Shown: positions 48,572-61,907, counted from the first letter of the stretch. The stretch: 64,000 nucleotides of DNA from Guyanagaster necrorhizus (GCF_019112545.1 NW_025064897.1:246581-310580); one strand, 5' to 3'. The notes: generated from the sequence alone by a model not told the origin. Program-made: numbers and translations.

Positions 48572-51430
48572 TTATACTGTAAACACGACGTCCAAGGCTT
48601 TGAAAGCAGTATTTCCTGGCCAGACCTTGACAGGCACATCACACTCAACAGTCTCTACCTTGACGTCCTTCCAGCCTTCACGACCGCCTCCAAAATCGAC
48701 TCCAATCCCCACTCCGCCACCAGGTTCAGCTTTTATCCCATCGATCACTTCGACATCTTCCTCATCCCCATCGTGATACTCACTGTCCCCTGTGCCTAGG
48801 ATAGATGCAGCCAGATATGCCGCCCATCCTTGTGGCTGTGGAGGAAGCGCAGGCACGATGGACTTCTCCATTGGCGCGATGCTTTTTGTAGCCCACCACG
48901 AGGCACCCCATTCACCATCAGGCCCATCCCGAACAAGACTCTTCATCCTTACACCCTCGGAACCCGCGTGCGATGACTCTGCAGCAATAGAAACCAGTAA
49001 GCATAAACGAACTTTCCACTCTAACCCGCCCGGCTTGGCGGAGAAATCATCGCCAATGGATATTTGGAAAGCCGGACTGCCATCAGATGGTATGTCAAGA
49101 GAAAATGTGGTGCGTAATGTGGAGAGAGTAAAGGAGGAGTGGTGTTCAGCGTGAACTCGCCGCGAGTGTCTGGAGTTGGATGGACCAGCTACCGACGATG
49201 GAAGTTGTTCCTGTGTTTCAAGCATCGCAGACATCTGTAGGACCCTTGATCGGCTTGTCCGCTCGTTCAACTCTACAACACCCTGAATAGTTTCCCCTAA
49301 CCTGTAAGCAGACTTGGTAAACGTGAGGACAGCAACCTTAACACCGTCCTTGGTGACATCGTAAGAAGCTAGTGAGAAAAAACGGCTTTTAATGGTGCCT
49401 GACGATAGTATTAGAGCGTGTCTACCTTTTTTTGGAATTCGCGTCAAGATTTCTACAGCTTCTCTGCACCCTGTTAGTCCCCCTGAGTCCTCCTCTGAAT
49501 GTGAATAGTGCCGACGCCATCCTCTCCCTTCGCCAACTGTTTCAGGAGGCACCTGGATTCTGGCGTCGTTGGTGTTTGGGTCAGGTATAGATAGCAGGAG
49601 ATGTCGCGCATAGCTTTTGACTTCCTCAAGGGATCCTGTACTCGTCTTTTCCTTTTTCTGCAGCAGCGTATCTTCTGTGACAGATCCACTGATATCCACC
49701 CGAGTTTTAACTGGCCACAATAGATCGTATGGACGCGGGGCACGACCAACTTAGGTCCTCATGAGTTTCGTTTCAGACATAATATTATCAACTGAGCTGC
49801 TTACCTTGAACGTTGTTGTACATCCTGATCGGCACCTTCATTACTCGACTGATACTATTTGAACTCGTGTTTCCTGCGCGGCATGTACCTACCGCTAGCT
49901 CATATGAGAACTTGAATGATCGGCCACGGAATGTCGGCGGTAGGTTGGAAGGCAGTGAAACAGTATATGTATCTGTGTTCCAGTTAGAAACAGTAACAGA
50001 ACCGAATAAGGGGAGGCATACATGTTCTTGACTCGCCAGGCAACAAAGAGAGGTCCACAGCTAACATCACAGGCTGAATTTCAATGATGGGGAGGGGCAC
50101 ATCAGGATCGACGTCTTCGATCGGGCTGAATCCCATCCAGGAAGAAGGGGGAAATGATGACGAGGATGTAGGTGTCCGTGCACTATGCAGACTTCCTGAT
50201 GACAGGCCTGGGGTCGAGGGGAAGTAAGGGGTCGACAAAGAAGGAGAAAGAAGAGACAGTATTCCCGAAGATATAGATGATGAGCGACTATGCGTGCGCC
50301 GGTTACGGGGTCGTAGGTTTTGCGAAGAAGTAATGTCCATACTTCCTCCACCAACGACAGGGCGTTTGAGAAGGGATGATCGTAAGGAGTTGAGGGTATG
50401 CGTTTGCTCCAACGAGATAGGTGTCGTTGTGATCATTAGTGAACCCGTCAGTTGGACATATGAGTAAAGTATTAATTCGGTGTTTGTCTGTGGAAACGTG
50501 GATGAAAATGCGGTTCGGGGCGGGATACGAAGCCTAGTATCTGGTGGAGGCTGACCCAGTCCTATTTGTGCTGGACATCGCGAAGAACGGTAGGACGATG
50601 GATACGCGTGAACGGCGTTTGATGGGAAATGTGAAGACGCCGTTTCTATTCGTGGGGACGAAACGGACGGTGTAGGATGCGTCATGCTTGTTGATTCTAT
50701 GATTGGATCAAGGATCAGGGAAAATGTCGAAGTGGAAGATGTCGGCGTATACGGAGAAGATACGCTCGTCGGGGACGTCATTTCACGGAGAGACAGTTGT
50801 CCGTCAAGCAATGAATCTTTTCGTGCATGAGGGTGGTTTGCGGCAAGTGGAAGCGTATCTGACCGCGAAAGAGGCGAGGAAACGTTGGGCGACGTAGGGT
50901 CTGGGAAGTGTAAGTGACAACAAACCAAGAGACTGAGACCGCGACATACTTATATAAGGCCCATCATCGAACCCACGCTGGAGAAACGATACAGACCTTG
51001 GAATGTCGGCAAGTTCATCTTCGAGTTCGTGGGGAGCAATGGCAACAGACAATGACTTTGCTAGCAACCTTTTTCGCCGTTGCTCAATCAAGTCCGGAAG
51101 TGTATCAGAACCCCGGGGCTCAATTTTCTGGCCGATGAGACCTTTTCTTGAGGGAAGAACGTCTCCCCTACGTGGCCGTTTGGGAACGAATGAATTTGGT
51201 GTACGGGTACCAGGCGATGTCGGCGGTCGGGAAATGGGTGCAGAGCTTATGGAGTGGGCTCCTCTCTTGTGAGTATGGGAAGCTGATCTAGGCTGTACAG
51301 GTGCTTCAGGAGAGTGCGTATTGGTGAAGGTGATTGTCACCGCGAACGGTTCTCCGGCAAAGTACGAAGACTGAGAGGGCGTAACCGTAATTCGCAAAGC
51401 CGCATCAGGCTCGTTGGATGATGTTGTCAT
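48572..51430 (-). CDS. RGP1: Rgp1-like arrestin-fold protein (Rab6/Ypt6 GEF subunit)
   Basis: Starts MTTSSNEPDAALRITVTPSQ at 51430, then an arrestin-like beta-sandwich (YFAGEPFAVTITFTNTHSP). A long Ser/Pro-rich insertion follows, then YSYVQLTGSLMI, PLPIIEIQPVMLAVDLSLLPGE, an intervening short exon (SLPSNLPPTFRGRSFKFSYEL) and the C-terminal half with SRFFSLASYDVTKDG, VAVLTFTKSAYRLGETIQGV and GLEWKVRLCLL. These blocks match Rgp1, which with Ric1 forms the exchange factor for Ypt6/Rab6 at the Golgi. About 850-900 aa from five or so exons. The Ser-rich and acidic insertions are larger than in yeast. A different arrestin-related protein is possible but fits the order of blocks less well. Confidence 0.85.
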
Positions 51431-51833
51431 ATCTGAGAATTTTAAGATACTGGTAAGATTGCAATGTTAGATATTTGATTGAAAAAGTGTATTCTTGGCA
51501 CGCACGAAGATGTTTCCTGTCCAGTATAAATTCCGAAAGTGCCACGTACACCAGCAAGTACGTTTCAGCCCAACATGCCCATGACAGTAAAGTAAGTATG
51601 CCTTGTACGTGCACTGTTTAATGGTGGTGCCCGGAAAGAAGAGGATGCTACCAGGCGTTCCAGGAGCAAGGGTAATAATCCAGAAGGCAAGCTGTACAAT
51701 TAGTTGACCAAACCTGTCTGCTCCAAATAAAACCGGGCCGGTATTGGCCGGTTCAGTGACTCCTGAGTTCTGGTCTCTCTGGTCTTCTTAAGTAACAACT
51801 TGTCATCCCTGTTCATCTTCTCGTTGTGTCCAT
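51431..51833. promoter_or_regulatory. Divergent promoter region of Rgp1 and NAD synthetase
   Basis: About 400 bp between opposed start codons. No coding potential. Confidence 0.5.
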
Positions 51834-54800
51834 ATGGGTCACCTCATCACACTCGCAACGTAAGTAGTCTTTTCAAGCTTTCTTCCTGCTCTCATCCTCT
51901 CGCAGATGGTTAGTCAAATTGCCGTGATCTTTAGCTCTGTCTGATAATCATTTCCTCCAGTTCACTCAACCAATGGGCTCTTGATTTTCAAGTAACGTCT
52001 GCGATAGTTGACCATGTCTCTTACCATCATCTAATTGGATGTACCAGGGAAACTTTGAGAGAATTCTATCCAGCATCGCTATCGCCAAGAGTCGAGGCGC
52101 AACATTGAGAGTGGGGCCAGAACTTGAGATTCCGTGAGAATATAGTCAACTGTGACGATGAAGCATTGACTGTTTTCAGTGGATATGGATGTCTGGATCA
52201 TTTTCTCGAAGGTATTTTTCCATCATCTATGATTTGACACTGGCTTATCTTCCGCAGGCGACACGGTACTTCATTCCTGGGAAGTCTTGGCAAAGATTTT
52301 GGCATCTGAAGAGGCCACAGGAATTGTGTGCGACTTGGGAATGTAAGCCATGTCATAATAGACTCCCTCGTTTATACTTCAACCAAGCTCAGGCCCGTCG
52401 TGCACAAGAACGTTATCTATAACTGTAGGGTGATTATCCACGACAGGAAGATCCTTTTGATCAGGCCGAAAATGTGGATGGCTAACAATGGAAACTATCG
52501 TGAACTTAGATATTTCACGCCATGGATGAAACATAGGCAATGCGAAAACCATTTTTTGCCGAGGATCATCCAGGCCGTCACTTCACAGGTATTTCCATTC
52601 TTTTTGACTTGTTCCGTGACTGATGGCAAATGAGATTACCGTACCTTTTGGAGATGCCGTTGTGAGTACTGCGGATACTTGCTTTGGGGTGGAGTTGTGC
52701 GAAGAGTTGTTTACCCCTGCTAGGTCCGTTCGTTTCCACCCTTCTGTGTGCCTCTCTGAGGTCTGTAATGTCAGTCCGCATATTCTCATGGGTTTAGATG
52801 GTGTCGAAATTTTCACCAATGCGAGCGGTAGTCATCACGAACTCCGGAAACTCTACACTCGCGTCGAGTTAATAAAGGAGGCCACATTAAAGGTTCTTTT
52901 CAGTTGCGCAGAGCTGTAATATTCACTAACGGCTGTTCAGTTGGGAGGCATTTATCTGTATGCGAACCAACAAGGATGCGATGGTGATAGACTGTATTAC
53001 GACGGATGTGCAATGATCGCTGTCAACGGCAGGATTGTGGCTCAGGGATCTCAGTTTTCTTTGAATGACGTCGAGGTCATAACTGCAACAATTGATATCG
53101 AGGATGTCCGCAGCCACCGTGCAATCAGCAGCCGAGCCATGCAAGCAGCTTCCGCGGAAAGATATCATCGTATCGAAGTTCCGTTTTCGTTGTCAGCGGG
53201 CAAGTTTGAGGAAGTGAGGGACGAAGACATGGTGGGATTTTTATCCTCCCGACCTTATGAAGTAAGGTATCATAGTCCCGAAGAAGAGATAGCGTGAGTA
53301 CCGTTTCGATGAATACATCCTGCGGCTCAAGTTTTCAAAGTTTGGGTCCAGCGTGTTGGCTTTGGGACTACCTTCGCCGATCGCGTACGCAAGGATATTT
53401 CGTCCCATTGAGCGGTGGTATCGACAGTTGTGCGACTGCAGTCATCGTGTTTTCCATGTGTAGACTCGTTGCAGAAGCCGCGCGCAGAGCAGGTCAGTGA
53501 TATCGTGTTGTCACACTCTTTACTAAATGTTGGCGTAGATAAGCAGGTGATCGCAGATGCCCGGCGCATTGTCGGAGAACCCGCCGACTCTGGGTACATT
53601 CCTTCTGATCCACGCGAATTTTGCAGTAGAATTTTCCATACTTGTTACATGGGTACGGAGAACTCCAGTGCAGAGACTCGTAAACGAGCAAAGGATTTGT
53701 CTGAGGCTATCGGAAGGTGCTAGTTTTATCGACCCCTTATGTTCGTCGAGATCTTACCCTTTTCCAGCTATCATATAGACTTAAATATGGATTCTCTTGT
53801 CACAGCTGTTCGAAATCTGTTCGGTTTCGTTACTGGTGTAAAGCCTCAGTTCCAAGCTCACGGGGGTAGCAACGCAGAGAATTTAGCCTTGCAAAACATT
53901 CAAGTGAGGAGTGCCCCTACGGTGTCGCGTCATTATCTAATTGCTGTTTACTAGGCCAGATTGCGAATGGTGGTTGCCTATCTTTTTGCTCAACTCCTTC
54001 CATGGGTTAGGGGACGTGTAGGCGGATTATTGGTCCTTGGAAGCGCTAATGTAGATGAAAGGTACTGTGGTGTAACCATTCCTTGTGGTACCTCTAATGG
54101 TTGACCCTGTTTGCATAGTCTACGTGGCTACCTTACAAAATACGACTGCTCTTCGGGTGTGTAGCTTCCTGGCAGTGATTCTCCCAAGGCCTCTTAAACT
54201 GTTCTAGCTGATATCAATCCCATCGGGGGCATTAGTAAGACCGACCTAAAGAAATTCATAGCTTACGCCCGAGACTCCTTTGATATGCCCATCTTGGCGA
54301 AGTAAGATACACCCTTCTTAGACCTCGGTTCTGTGCTTATCGTCGACCAGGTTCTTGGATGCAGTTCCGACGGCTGAGCTAGAACCAATTACTGAGAACT
54401 ATGTACAGGCTGACGAGGTAGGTTCATTCTCGTAGTTGGCTTACTTGAAGCTCAAGCATCTCTATCAGGCCGACATGGGTATGACCTACGACGAGTTATC
54501 TGTCTTTGGTAGACTACGCAAGGTGGAGAAATGCGGACCCTATAGCATGTTCACCAAGCTTGTGCATGAATGGGGGACGTTCTTGTCTCCGGTACAAATT
54601 GCAGAAAAGGTCAAACTATTCTTCTTCGAACACGCCCGCAATCGTCACAAGATGACTACATTGACGCCGTCCTATCATGCAGTACGTTTACTCCCTCACA
54701 GGTCATGTGTAAAACTCATGGTTCCGTTAGGAATCATATAGTCCCGACGATAACAGTGGGCCTATTTCCGGTTTCGAAATAGTCGTGATTGATTTTTTTC

Positions 54801-54927
54801 ATCAGGGTTCGACCTGCGCCCATTCCTGTATCCCTCTCGATTCCCTTGGCAGTTCAAGAAGATAGACGACGTCGCTGCTGTTTTGCCAGATAGATCTCAT
54901 TCCGCGGATAAAGCGAAGACGGACTGA
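51834..54927 (+). CDS. QNS1: Glutamine-dependent NAD+ synthetase
   Basis: Last step of NAD synthesis: nicotinic acid adenine dinucleotide plus glutamine and ATP to NAD. Starts [20 protein letters not shown], in many short exons. The N-terminal nitrilase-type glutaminase domain shows its triad: Glu in [12 protein letters not shown], Lys in [11 protein letters not shown] and Cys in GVELCEELF. The C-terminal synthetase domain has [13 protein letters not shown], the PP-loop [11 protein letters not shown] (SGGIDS codons at 53411-53428), [48 protein letters not shown], and [18 protein letters not shown]. The tail [15 protein letters not shown] ends with TGA at 54925-54927. All exons join in frame; roughly 700 aa as in yeast. 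Confidence 0.95.
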
Positions 54928-55552
54928 AATGCTGGCATATAAATATAATGCAAATACTTGAAGTGTAACTGTATCATCGACGTGCGTCCGTGCCCCCAAT
55001 GTTCGAAGGTTGGAAGTACGTGGTGATAAGTAGTGGTCAATCTTTCATATTTCAGATAGGGTCGTCACTTTGCTTCGATTAAAGTCGTCCTTGTTTTCCC
55101 AAGGTAGCGTTGAGAGACAGTAAGACAGGTAACTCAGGCACAGACAGACGTGGAAACGATCAAGTCTCAAAACTCTCGTTCCGTTTCTGCTTAGGAGCCA
55201 CGACGACTAATCAAAGCATCTTCCTTCTTTGTTTCAACACAGACGAGACCAGTGGATGTCCTTCGAGGTACGGGGAGTTTCGCAAGATACATTTCTGAGA
55301 GCACCAAGGGTCAGACATTGATTCGTGTCAGAGCCAGAGCACTGCCAATTACCTACCTTTTTCTAGATATTCGTCAAGTTCATCATGGCAGGTAGGTAGG
55401 GTAGCTAATAAACGTTACTATTCACGTGCAATACGTGTATGATGATGCGTACGTAAGAATAGTTTTTCCTTCAAGATGTCTTGGTCGATTACAGCATCCT
55501 CGGCCATATAAAGCGCGCCAGCAATGTTCGACTCATTGGAATATGACTTTCA
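54928..55552. other. No supported gene
   Basis: 3' flank of the NAD synthetase and the region upstream of the metallophosphatase pseudogene. Short frames only. Confidence 0.5.
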
Positions 55553-57360
55553 CTATGTTGTTAAGATCCTTTGCTATCTGTGCCCGATTTCCGTCTCTTG
55601 GAGCTGTGGCGACGACGACGGGTATGTCCATAGGCGCACTAACAGATTGAATCCGTCGTCTCCATTAACTCTGCCATCTCGTCCCCTGGAATGAGGAGAT
55701 ATCAACATAATCCATACGACGGACACCCATGGATGGCTGCTTGGTCACCAAAAGGAGTCCTTCCCGAAGGTCAATTATAGGTGAGCAGCAGCGTAGGCTA
55801 TAGCACACATTCAGGTTGGGATCTCAGATATCTATGCGATCCAGGTGACTTTTCGTCGTTTGTGGCACATATGAAGGAGATAGCAATCGTGAGTCTGTCA
55901 TGGTCCGCCTTTTCTCGTTAATGGTGTGTGTTTGCCTAGGACAAAGGTGTCGACATTTTGCTCGTAGACTCCAGAGACATACACGATGGTGAGGACGGAG
56001 AGAATTTTTCTGACGTATTTCAACATGCATCTTTTAGGTACCGGTCTATCTGACGGTTATTTGCCCGGCGGTGTCGATGGCCGTGAGGTCAACTTGACCA
56101 GCTCTTCGAGCTCAAAGTGCTAACACAGCTTACTTCACACAAACCACTCAATTTTTAGCCCAACTCCTTACGATGTTATGGCCATCGAAAGTGGGTGCTT
56201 TTCTTGCTATGTTTTCGGCAATCTGACCTCCATTTTAGCCATGAACTCTATGTTTATGCTACATTCAGTCTGCCCAATTGAGTCTAATTGTCCGCAGCAA
56301 CTAACTTCCTGAATATTCAGGTATCAGAATTTAGCACCGAAGCTTAACGGGCGATACCTTTCATCGAATGTCGATATCACTGTTGCCGATCAGAATCGAT
56401 CTGCCTGTAGATAGTACGTACCACTTTTTTTCTAGCAATGGTGATGGGGGTAGTGATACCCCCAACCCTTAGATCGGTTCGCCAAGTTCAAGATGCGAAA
56501 GTTAGTCTTCACTAGGAAGGCCACGACAGAAGATTTTATTAACGTACCATAATGCTGGAGGTCGATCAGTCACTGCTCTGGGAGTCATATTCGACTTCAC
56601 CGGGAACGACTATAACACTACTGTTCAGAAGGTTGAGGATATGGTGAATGAGCCCCGGTAATTCTTCCCATAATTACATCGAAGACGATGTACTTAAAAA
56701 TATCAAAGTTTTTAGGAGGCATTCAAAAAGAACCTGACCTCTTGTTGGTGTTGAGATTCAGTTTTCACGGCTTTAATATCATATTCTATTTATATATATT
56801 TTACTGCTTACCTTATACTTTGACATTTTTTTTGTACCTTATTGACTTGACTCGGAACCACCACTGTCCTTACTTTATACGACGAAGTATACCCTTCCTT
56901 CGAGTCCAATACGCCTTCCTCCGAATCGCCAGCACCTAAATTCCAACAGTTGGCTGGTAGGTCCAGTCCCGTATTCGTAAGAAAGAGTTGTCCGGATCAT
57001 TATGATAGACACATGCCTGTTGCTCGTGACAAATGTTGATATTATTGGATGTCTCTTTCTGTCAGTGTCTCCGGTACTGATCCACATCTGGCTCATAGGG
57101 CCTTTCGTTTTCGATGCTGTACGCGCTGTTCATCCAATGACAACCATTATTACTCTCGGCGGTTAGTGATGTCTGTTGTTCGATTATCCGACCTAAAATC
57201 TAACATGTACAATTCCAGGTCACACTCATATCCGAGATTGCCTCAGGGTTTTACGTGGTCATAAACTCCGGTTCACAAGCCCCCAGGAACACCGAGTTCA
57301 ACTGATGGAGACATTGAATATACTCGTAAGATAGATATGGCACTGTTTCACTTTGTTACG
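55553..57360 (+). pseudogene. Dead tandem copy of the secreted metallophosphatase
   Basis: Collinear with the intact gene at 57715. It opens MLLRSFAICARFP but reaches TGA after 32 codons. Later pieces include HPWMAAWSPKG (a shifted frame of the intact [14 protein letters not shown] block), PGDFSSFVAHMKEIAI, DKGVDILLVDSRDIHDG (intact gene: VDSGDLHDG, so the metal-site Gly is Arg), [41 protein letters not shown] and GPFVFDAVRAVH. Between about 56755 and 57000 lies an AT-rich stretch of about 240 bp with no counterpart in the intact gene. The last matching piece (HTHIRDC, then INSGSQ) suggests a deletion before the end. Confidence 0.85.
56755..57000. other. AT-rich insertion in the metallophosphatase pseudogene
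   Basis: In the intact copy FLLAG runs through a short intron to HMPVSRDN. Here about 240 bp of AT-rich sequence with T runs separates the two. I found no clear terminal repeats or target-site duplication by eye. Confidence 0.6.
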
Positions 57361-57714
57361 GTCTGGAATCATGTACCGTTACACTTCTAGAAAGCACGTC
57401 AGCCAGCAAGACTCTTCTTTTGCCCTGTCCTGATTAGACATAGGAACACAATCATTGAATCACCGGCCATTCGACTTGAATTTCCCACTGAAGCCCGATA
57501 ATTGCAATTTCCTCAAGGACTCTATGGACTACTGACGAAGCGGTAGAGGAAGTGGCACATCGCAAGTCAGTGTCCCGATCAAACAACTTCAACTTGTGCT
57601 CAGGGTCAGGGCCCTGAGCGGAATGACGCGAATACCCACACCCATGTGCACGTAAGGATCATGCCCATAAAGCGCTTGAACAGTGCTCCGTGTCAATACA
57701 GTCGACTTTCGTCA
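57361..57714. other. Spacer between the tandem metallophosphatase copies
   Basis: 354 bp with no intact frame. It should hold the promoter of the active copy; degraded pieces of the pseudogene may extend into it. Confidence 0.45.
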
Positions 57715-60557
57715 TGCTGATACAACTCTCGGCTGTCTTTGCTGTCATTTCCACCGCTTGGGCCTGTGCTGACGGCGATGGGCACGTCCATGAACATCCT
57801 AGGAGAGCAAATCCTTCGTCTCCACTAACCCCACCGACTCGACCATTGGAATGGGGCGATATCAATATCATTCACACCACGGACAGTCATGGATGGCTTC
57901 TCGGTCACCAAAAGGCTTCGTTCCCAGAGCCTAACTACAGGTGAGTAGCTAGTATATCTAGGAATTCTGTATGGTATCTTATATGGGGCCGTGCCAGTGG
58001 TGACCTAGGTGACTTTGCGTCGTTCGTGTCACATATGAAGAAGATAGCAGTCGTGAATAGGTGCCATCTATGACTCTTCCAACTGATCATGATTCTCGTT
58101 TATGCTAGGAGAAAGATGTGGACCTTCTGCTCGTGGACTCCGGGGACCTACACGATGGTGAGTACGAAACGAGTCACATCAGAATTATTTCGACCAACCT
58201 CAAATGAACAGGCACCGGTTTATCGGATGGTTACCCTCCCGGCGGTGTCGATGGTCATGAAGTCAGTTCGACTGTTGTCATTCTCTTGTGTAACTAGTGA
58301 CACTTTTCATTTCCTCAGACTACTAAGTTTCTCGCCGAACTTCCTTACGATGTCATGGCCATTGGAAAGTACGCGACTCGTGAATCATTACATCATGGAC
58401 TTTCTGATCGAACGTAGCCACGAATTATACGTTTATGCTGACACTCTTGACATGTCAGTCTGCCTAGTTGAATACCGCCTTTAGTAACCGCTCACTTCTC
58501 GTATTCACACAGGCATCTAAATCTGGCACCGAAGCTGAACGGTCGATATCTTTCGTCCAATGTCAACATTACTTTGGCCGATCAGAACAACAACACTGTC
58601 GATGTACCTGTGGGTAGTACGTACAATGCTATTATTATGATAAGGTATAAAATGAATTAACATCTGTCTCCCTCAGGCCGATTTGCCAAGTTCAAGACGC
58701 AGAAGTAAGTCCCACTGAAGAGATTAGGTCTTTAAACGGAAGCGACTGTTAATGTTTCGTAACGTCATATTAGGGGTCGAACGGTTACTGCGCTTGGAGT
58801 TATCTATGACTTCACCGGAAATGATCAAAACACCACTGTCCAGAAGGTCGAAGATATGGTCAAAGAGTCATGGGTGCGTCTTCGTCACACCGAAAAGAAT
58901 ATACTGATGCACTTTTCATAGTTCTTGGAAGCTATCAAGGATGAACCTGACTTTTTTCTGCTAGCCGGGTCAGTCGCACCACCTCACTTTGCGAAAGGTA
59001 CTGATCATTGCATCAATGACATAGACACATGCCCGTTTCTCGTGACAATTGTTGGTGCTTCTCGATGTGTCACCTCGTGCAAGAAAACTCTGTACTGATT
59101 CTAGGAACGGCCTCCAGGGCCTTTGGTTTTCAATGCCGTACGCGCCGTTCATGCAACAACGCCTATTCTCATTCTCGGCGGTCAGTAATCTCCCTCACCC
59201 TATACTCAATACTTCCAAGATTATTTATATGGTGGCAGGTCACACTCACATCCGGGACTGCCGTGAGTGATCAACGTTCTTCCGATCGTGTTACGCATGA
59301 GGTTAATGCATTGAGTACATTACTAGTTCAACTTGACGGCCGATCTATGTCACTGGAAAGCGGGCGTTATATGGAGACTGTTGGTTGGATGAGTACGTCA
59401 GTCGCGCCGTTTCGGCCTGTCATAATTCATGTGTTTCCATTCAGGTGTTAAGCTTGACGGCACGAATGGGTCCAACAATCTTACTTTTAGCCGACGCTAC
59501 TTAGATACTAATCGTGTCACTTATGAGGTACAATTTTTATTCTCACTCATGTCCCTCCTGACTTGGCTTTCAGTATCACACCCAAGAAAACCAGGCTTCT
59601 TTCGATACAAAGAAAGGACAAGCAATCACTGCGGGACTGCTTCAGCTCGCTGTTGACTTTGACTTAAACTTTACATTCGGAATAGCCCCACATGACTTTA
59701 CACTCACCCGGTACGTGTTTCGTGTCATCAATATTCCAATGAAAGTCCTCATACTTTGACTATCATAGGGCGCCATATCCCTCCAACGACTCACAATTAT
59801 CCCTCTTTGCTGAATTGGTATGAACTATTTCGTCTCCAACATCCAGCATCACAGAAAGACTTTTAGGCTACACCGTATGCGTTATCTGTCAACAACAGTC
59901 GTGCCAACAACCCCAACTATATGCTCGTCAACTCCGGTTCGCAGCGCTTCGATATTTATGCCGGAACGTTCACCAAGAATGATCAGCTTACTGCATCTCC
60001 GTTCACGGACATATTCTTCTACATACCTGAGGTTCCGCTTTCTGTGGCCCTGGATACTCTGCAGATAATGAATGAGAATGGTTCAGAAAATCGGAAGAGA
60101 AGCTTGGGGCGGGAGGAAGAGCTATACAGACGAGGAGATGTCCGAGCCAGGTATATGGACTGGCTAAGCGAAATGGGGCAACGATCCATCGATCTAGGAA
60201 GGCGCGATACAAATAATTTGACGTTGGGATATGTTACTACTGATGTAAGTCCTCATTATCCTCGCTTCCTCGCCATTCTCATTCCCATTCCAGTCCTGCC
60301 CGGGTGTTGGCGACGATATCATTCACACACCACTTCCCTTTTACTCTATACCTGACTTTATCGCGTCCATCCCACCGGACGTCTCGAACGACACACTTAT
60401 CGACTTCGTCTTCGTCGACTTCGTAGTGGATCAGGTGGTGGAGACTTTGAATATTGTACAGTCGGACAAGGAATATGTGTCGGGTGACGTGGGGACATAT
60501 AGTACGCTTGAGACAAGCGAAGTCCTAGGTATATACGCGCAGTTTGCGTGGAACTAG
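57715..60557 (+). CDS. Secreted calcineurin-like metallophosphatase/5'-nucleotidase family protein
   Basis: Starts [17 protein letters not shown], a signal peptide, so secreted or cell-surface. Exons join to give the two-metal motifs in order: [47 protein letters not shown], and [10 protein letters not shown] with HMPVSRDNW before it. After the catalytic domain follows the 5'-nucleotidase-like C-terminal half ([37 protein letters not shown]), then [18 protein letters not shown] and a hydrophilic tail. All exons join in frame, including a W codon split by an intron (AAT T / GG). About 650 aa. Fungal members resemble UshA/5'-nucleotidase enzymes and probably release phosphate from nucleotides or other esters; substrate unknown. 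A dead tandem copy lies just upstream. Confidence 0.88.
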
Positions 60558-61417
60558 AGATGTCTTCGTTTAGCTGGATCGCTGTTGTCCCTCTTGGTGC
60601 CATTCTGTTCTCTAACATTTCTCGGGTATACTACTTAGTCGAATACAATGCAAACAAATGAGCTGATGGAACAACGCCGTCTAGTTATAAGTATTCAAAC
60701 AATGTACTGTTAGGACGATACCGAAGTCATGACAGTTACCTCATCCAACTAAACACCTTGGTCTGCAGTTGCAACCCATCCTCTCTTCATCTTCCCAGCA
60801 TCCTTGACTCATTTCTTCCATACATGAGTCAGTCCACCTCTGCTCCCTTCTACCTTTTCTTGTCTTCTTCCGTTGCCGTTCTATGAAAGCCATCAGTTGA
60901 ACATAGAGACGTTGTCCAGTGTTTCAATCGAGTGACATCGATTATTTAAGTTTTTCACCCTTGGTCTAGACGCAGAAAGTTCCAAAGTGGGGGAGGAAGA
61001 TGGTAATAGGAAGAGGGATGGTTTTTTGGAGGTGAGGACCAGATGGAACAATGCTGAATGGAAGAAGGAACAATTTCAACGGTTGGGAGCGTCTCCGGTA
61101 CTGGTATTTCCGCCACTGCCTGACGCAGGCGGCAGTCGTCAGCTCTGTACGTATAAATAGGAAGATGTAACCTTCATCTGCACGAGGTGGAGACAAATCA
61201 GTTTTATCTTTATGGTATTCACAGCAGCCTCCATTTCTATGGTGGATTCTTCTGCTGAAGAAGGTTGGTTTGGTTTCTCCTGTGTCGTGTCTAATGGGAC
61301 CACCTCATAGTCCAGCCTCACTGTCGCCCTCCAGCAAATGTTATTCATTTATGTCGATATCAGAGGCAATGCTCTCGGCGGCGCCCCAGGGCTTTATGAA
61401 CCTATGCTCTTACCTTT
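60558..61417. other. No supported gene (0.86 kb)
   Basis: Convergent 3' flanks. Minus-strand sequence just left of 61418 reads AAESIASDIDINE in one frame, which could be an extra 3' exon of the next gene, but no splice pair fits cleanly. Confidence 0.45.
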
Positions 61418-61887
61418 TCATTCCTTCGTATTGTCACCGCTACCGAAGAGAGATTGCAGTAGATCAAGGGTTTCACGGTTTTCCGCAGTCAAATCAAAAG
61501 GCGTGTCAGGAAGAGATTGAGATTGAGATTGAGACGGCGCTGTCGGTGTCATCTTCTGTACAGCTGAAGAGGAAGGCTGGCCGAAACGTTCCTGGAATCC
61601 TCCCCCAAAGATGTGTCGCGACTCGCGAACGGCATTCTGCTGTTTCTCCAGATAATCCTCAGCGTCGTCTCTTTCCTCCAAAGGAACTCTGCCTCCCAAA
61701 AAGACACCCGCCAGGTGTTCTCCTTCCCACCGTCTCGTATCGATAGTTCTCCGAGCGCGAACAAGTATGCATGGGCACCCTTTCCTCTGTGGGACCCATG
61801 ATTGCCAGATTCATGACTTACTTTGGATGCGATATACACTACTAGTATCCTCTTCGGCCTACCGTCCGTTAAAACGGCACGTGCCAT
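61418..61887 (-). CDS. Small unrecognised protein, 5' end uncertain
   Basis: The main exon (61786-61418) reads ARRTIDTRRWEGEHLAGVFL, then LEERDDAEDYLEKQQNAVRE, ESRHIFGGGFQERFGQ, a Ser-Gln repeat (SQSQSQSLPDTP) and TLDLLQSLFGSGDNTKE. It looks like a real exposed fungal protein, but I do not recognise the family. Reaching the ATG at 61887 (MARAVLTDGRPK) needs a 35 nt intron (61787-61821), which is shorter than the others here, so the start may lie elsewhere. If correct, its start codon is only 20 bp from that of the divergent F-box-like pseudogene. Confidence 0.45.
61513..61534. repeat. GAGATT hexamer repeat in coding sequence
   Basis: About 3.5 units on the plus strand; on the minus strand it codes the Ser-Gln repeat of the small unrecognised protein. 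Confidence 0.75.
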
Positions 61888-61907
61888 CCGAGTCTCGCTC
61901 TTTCACC

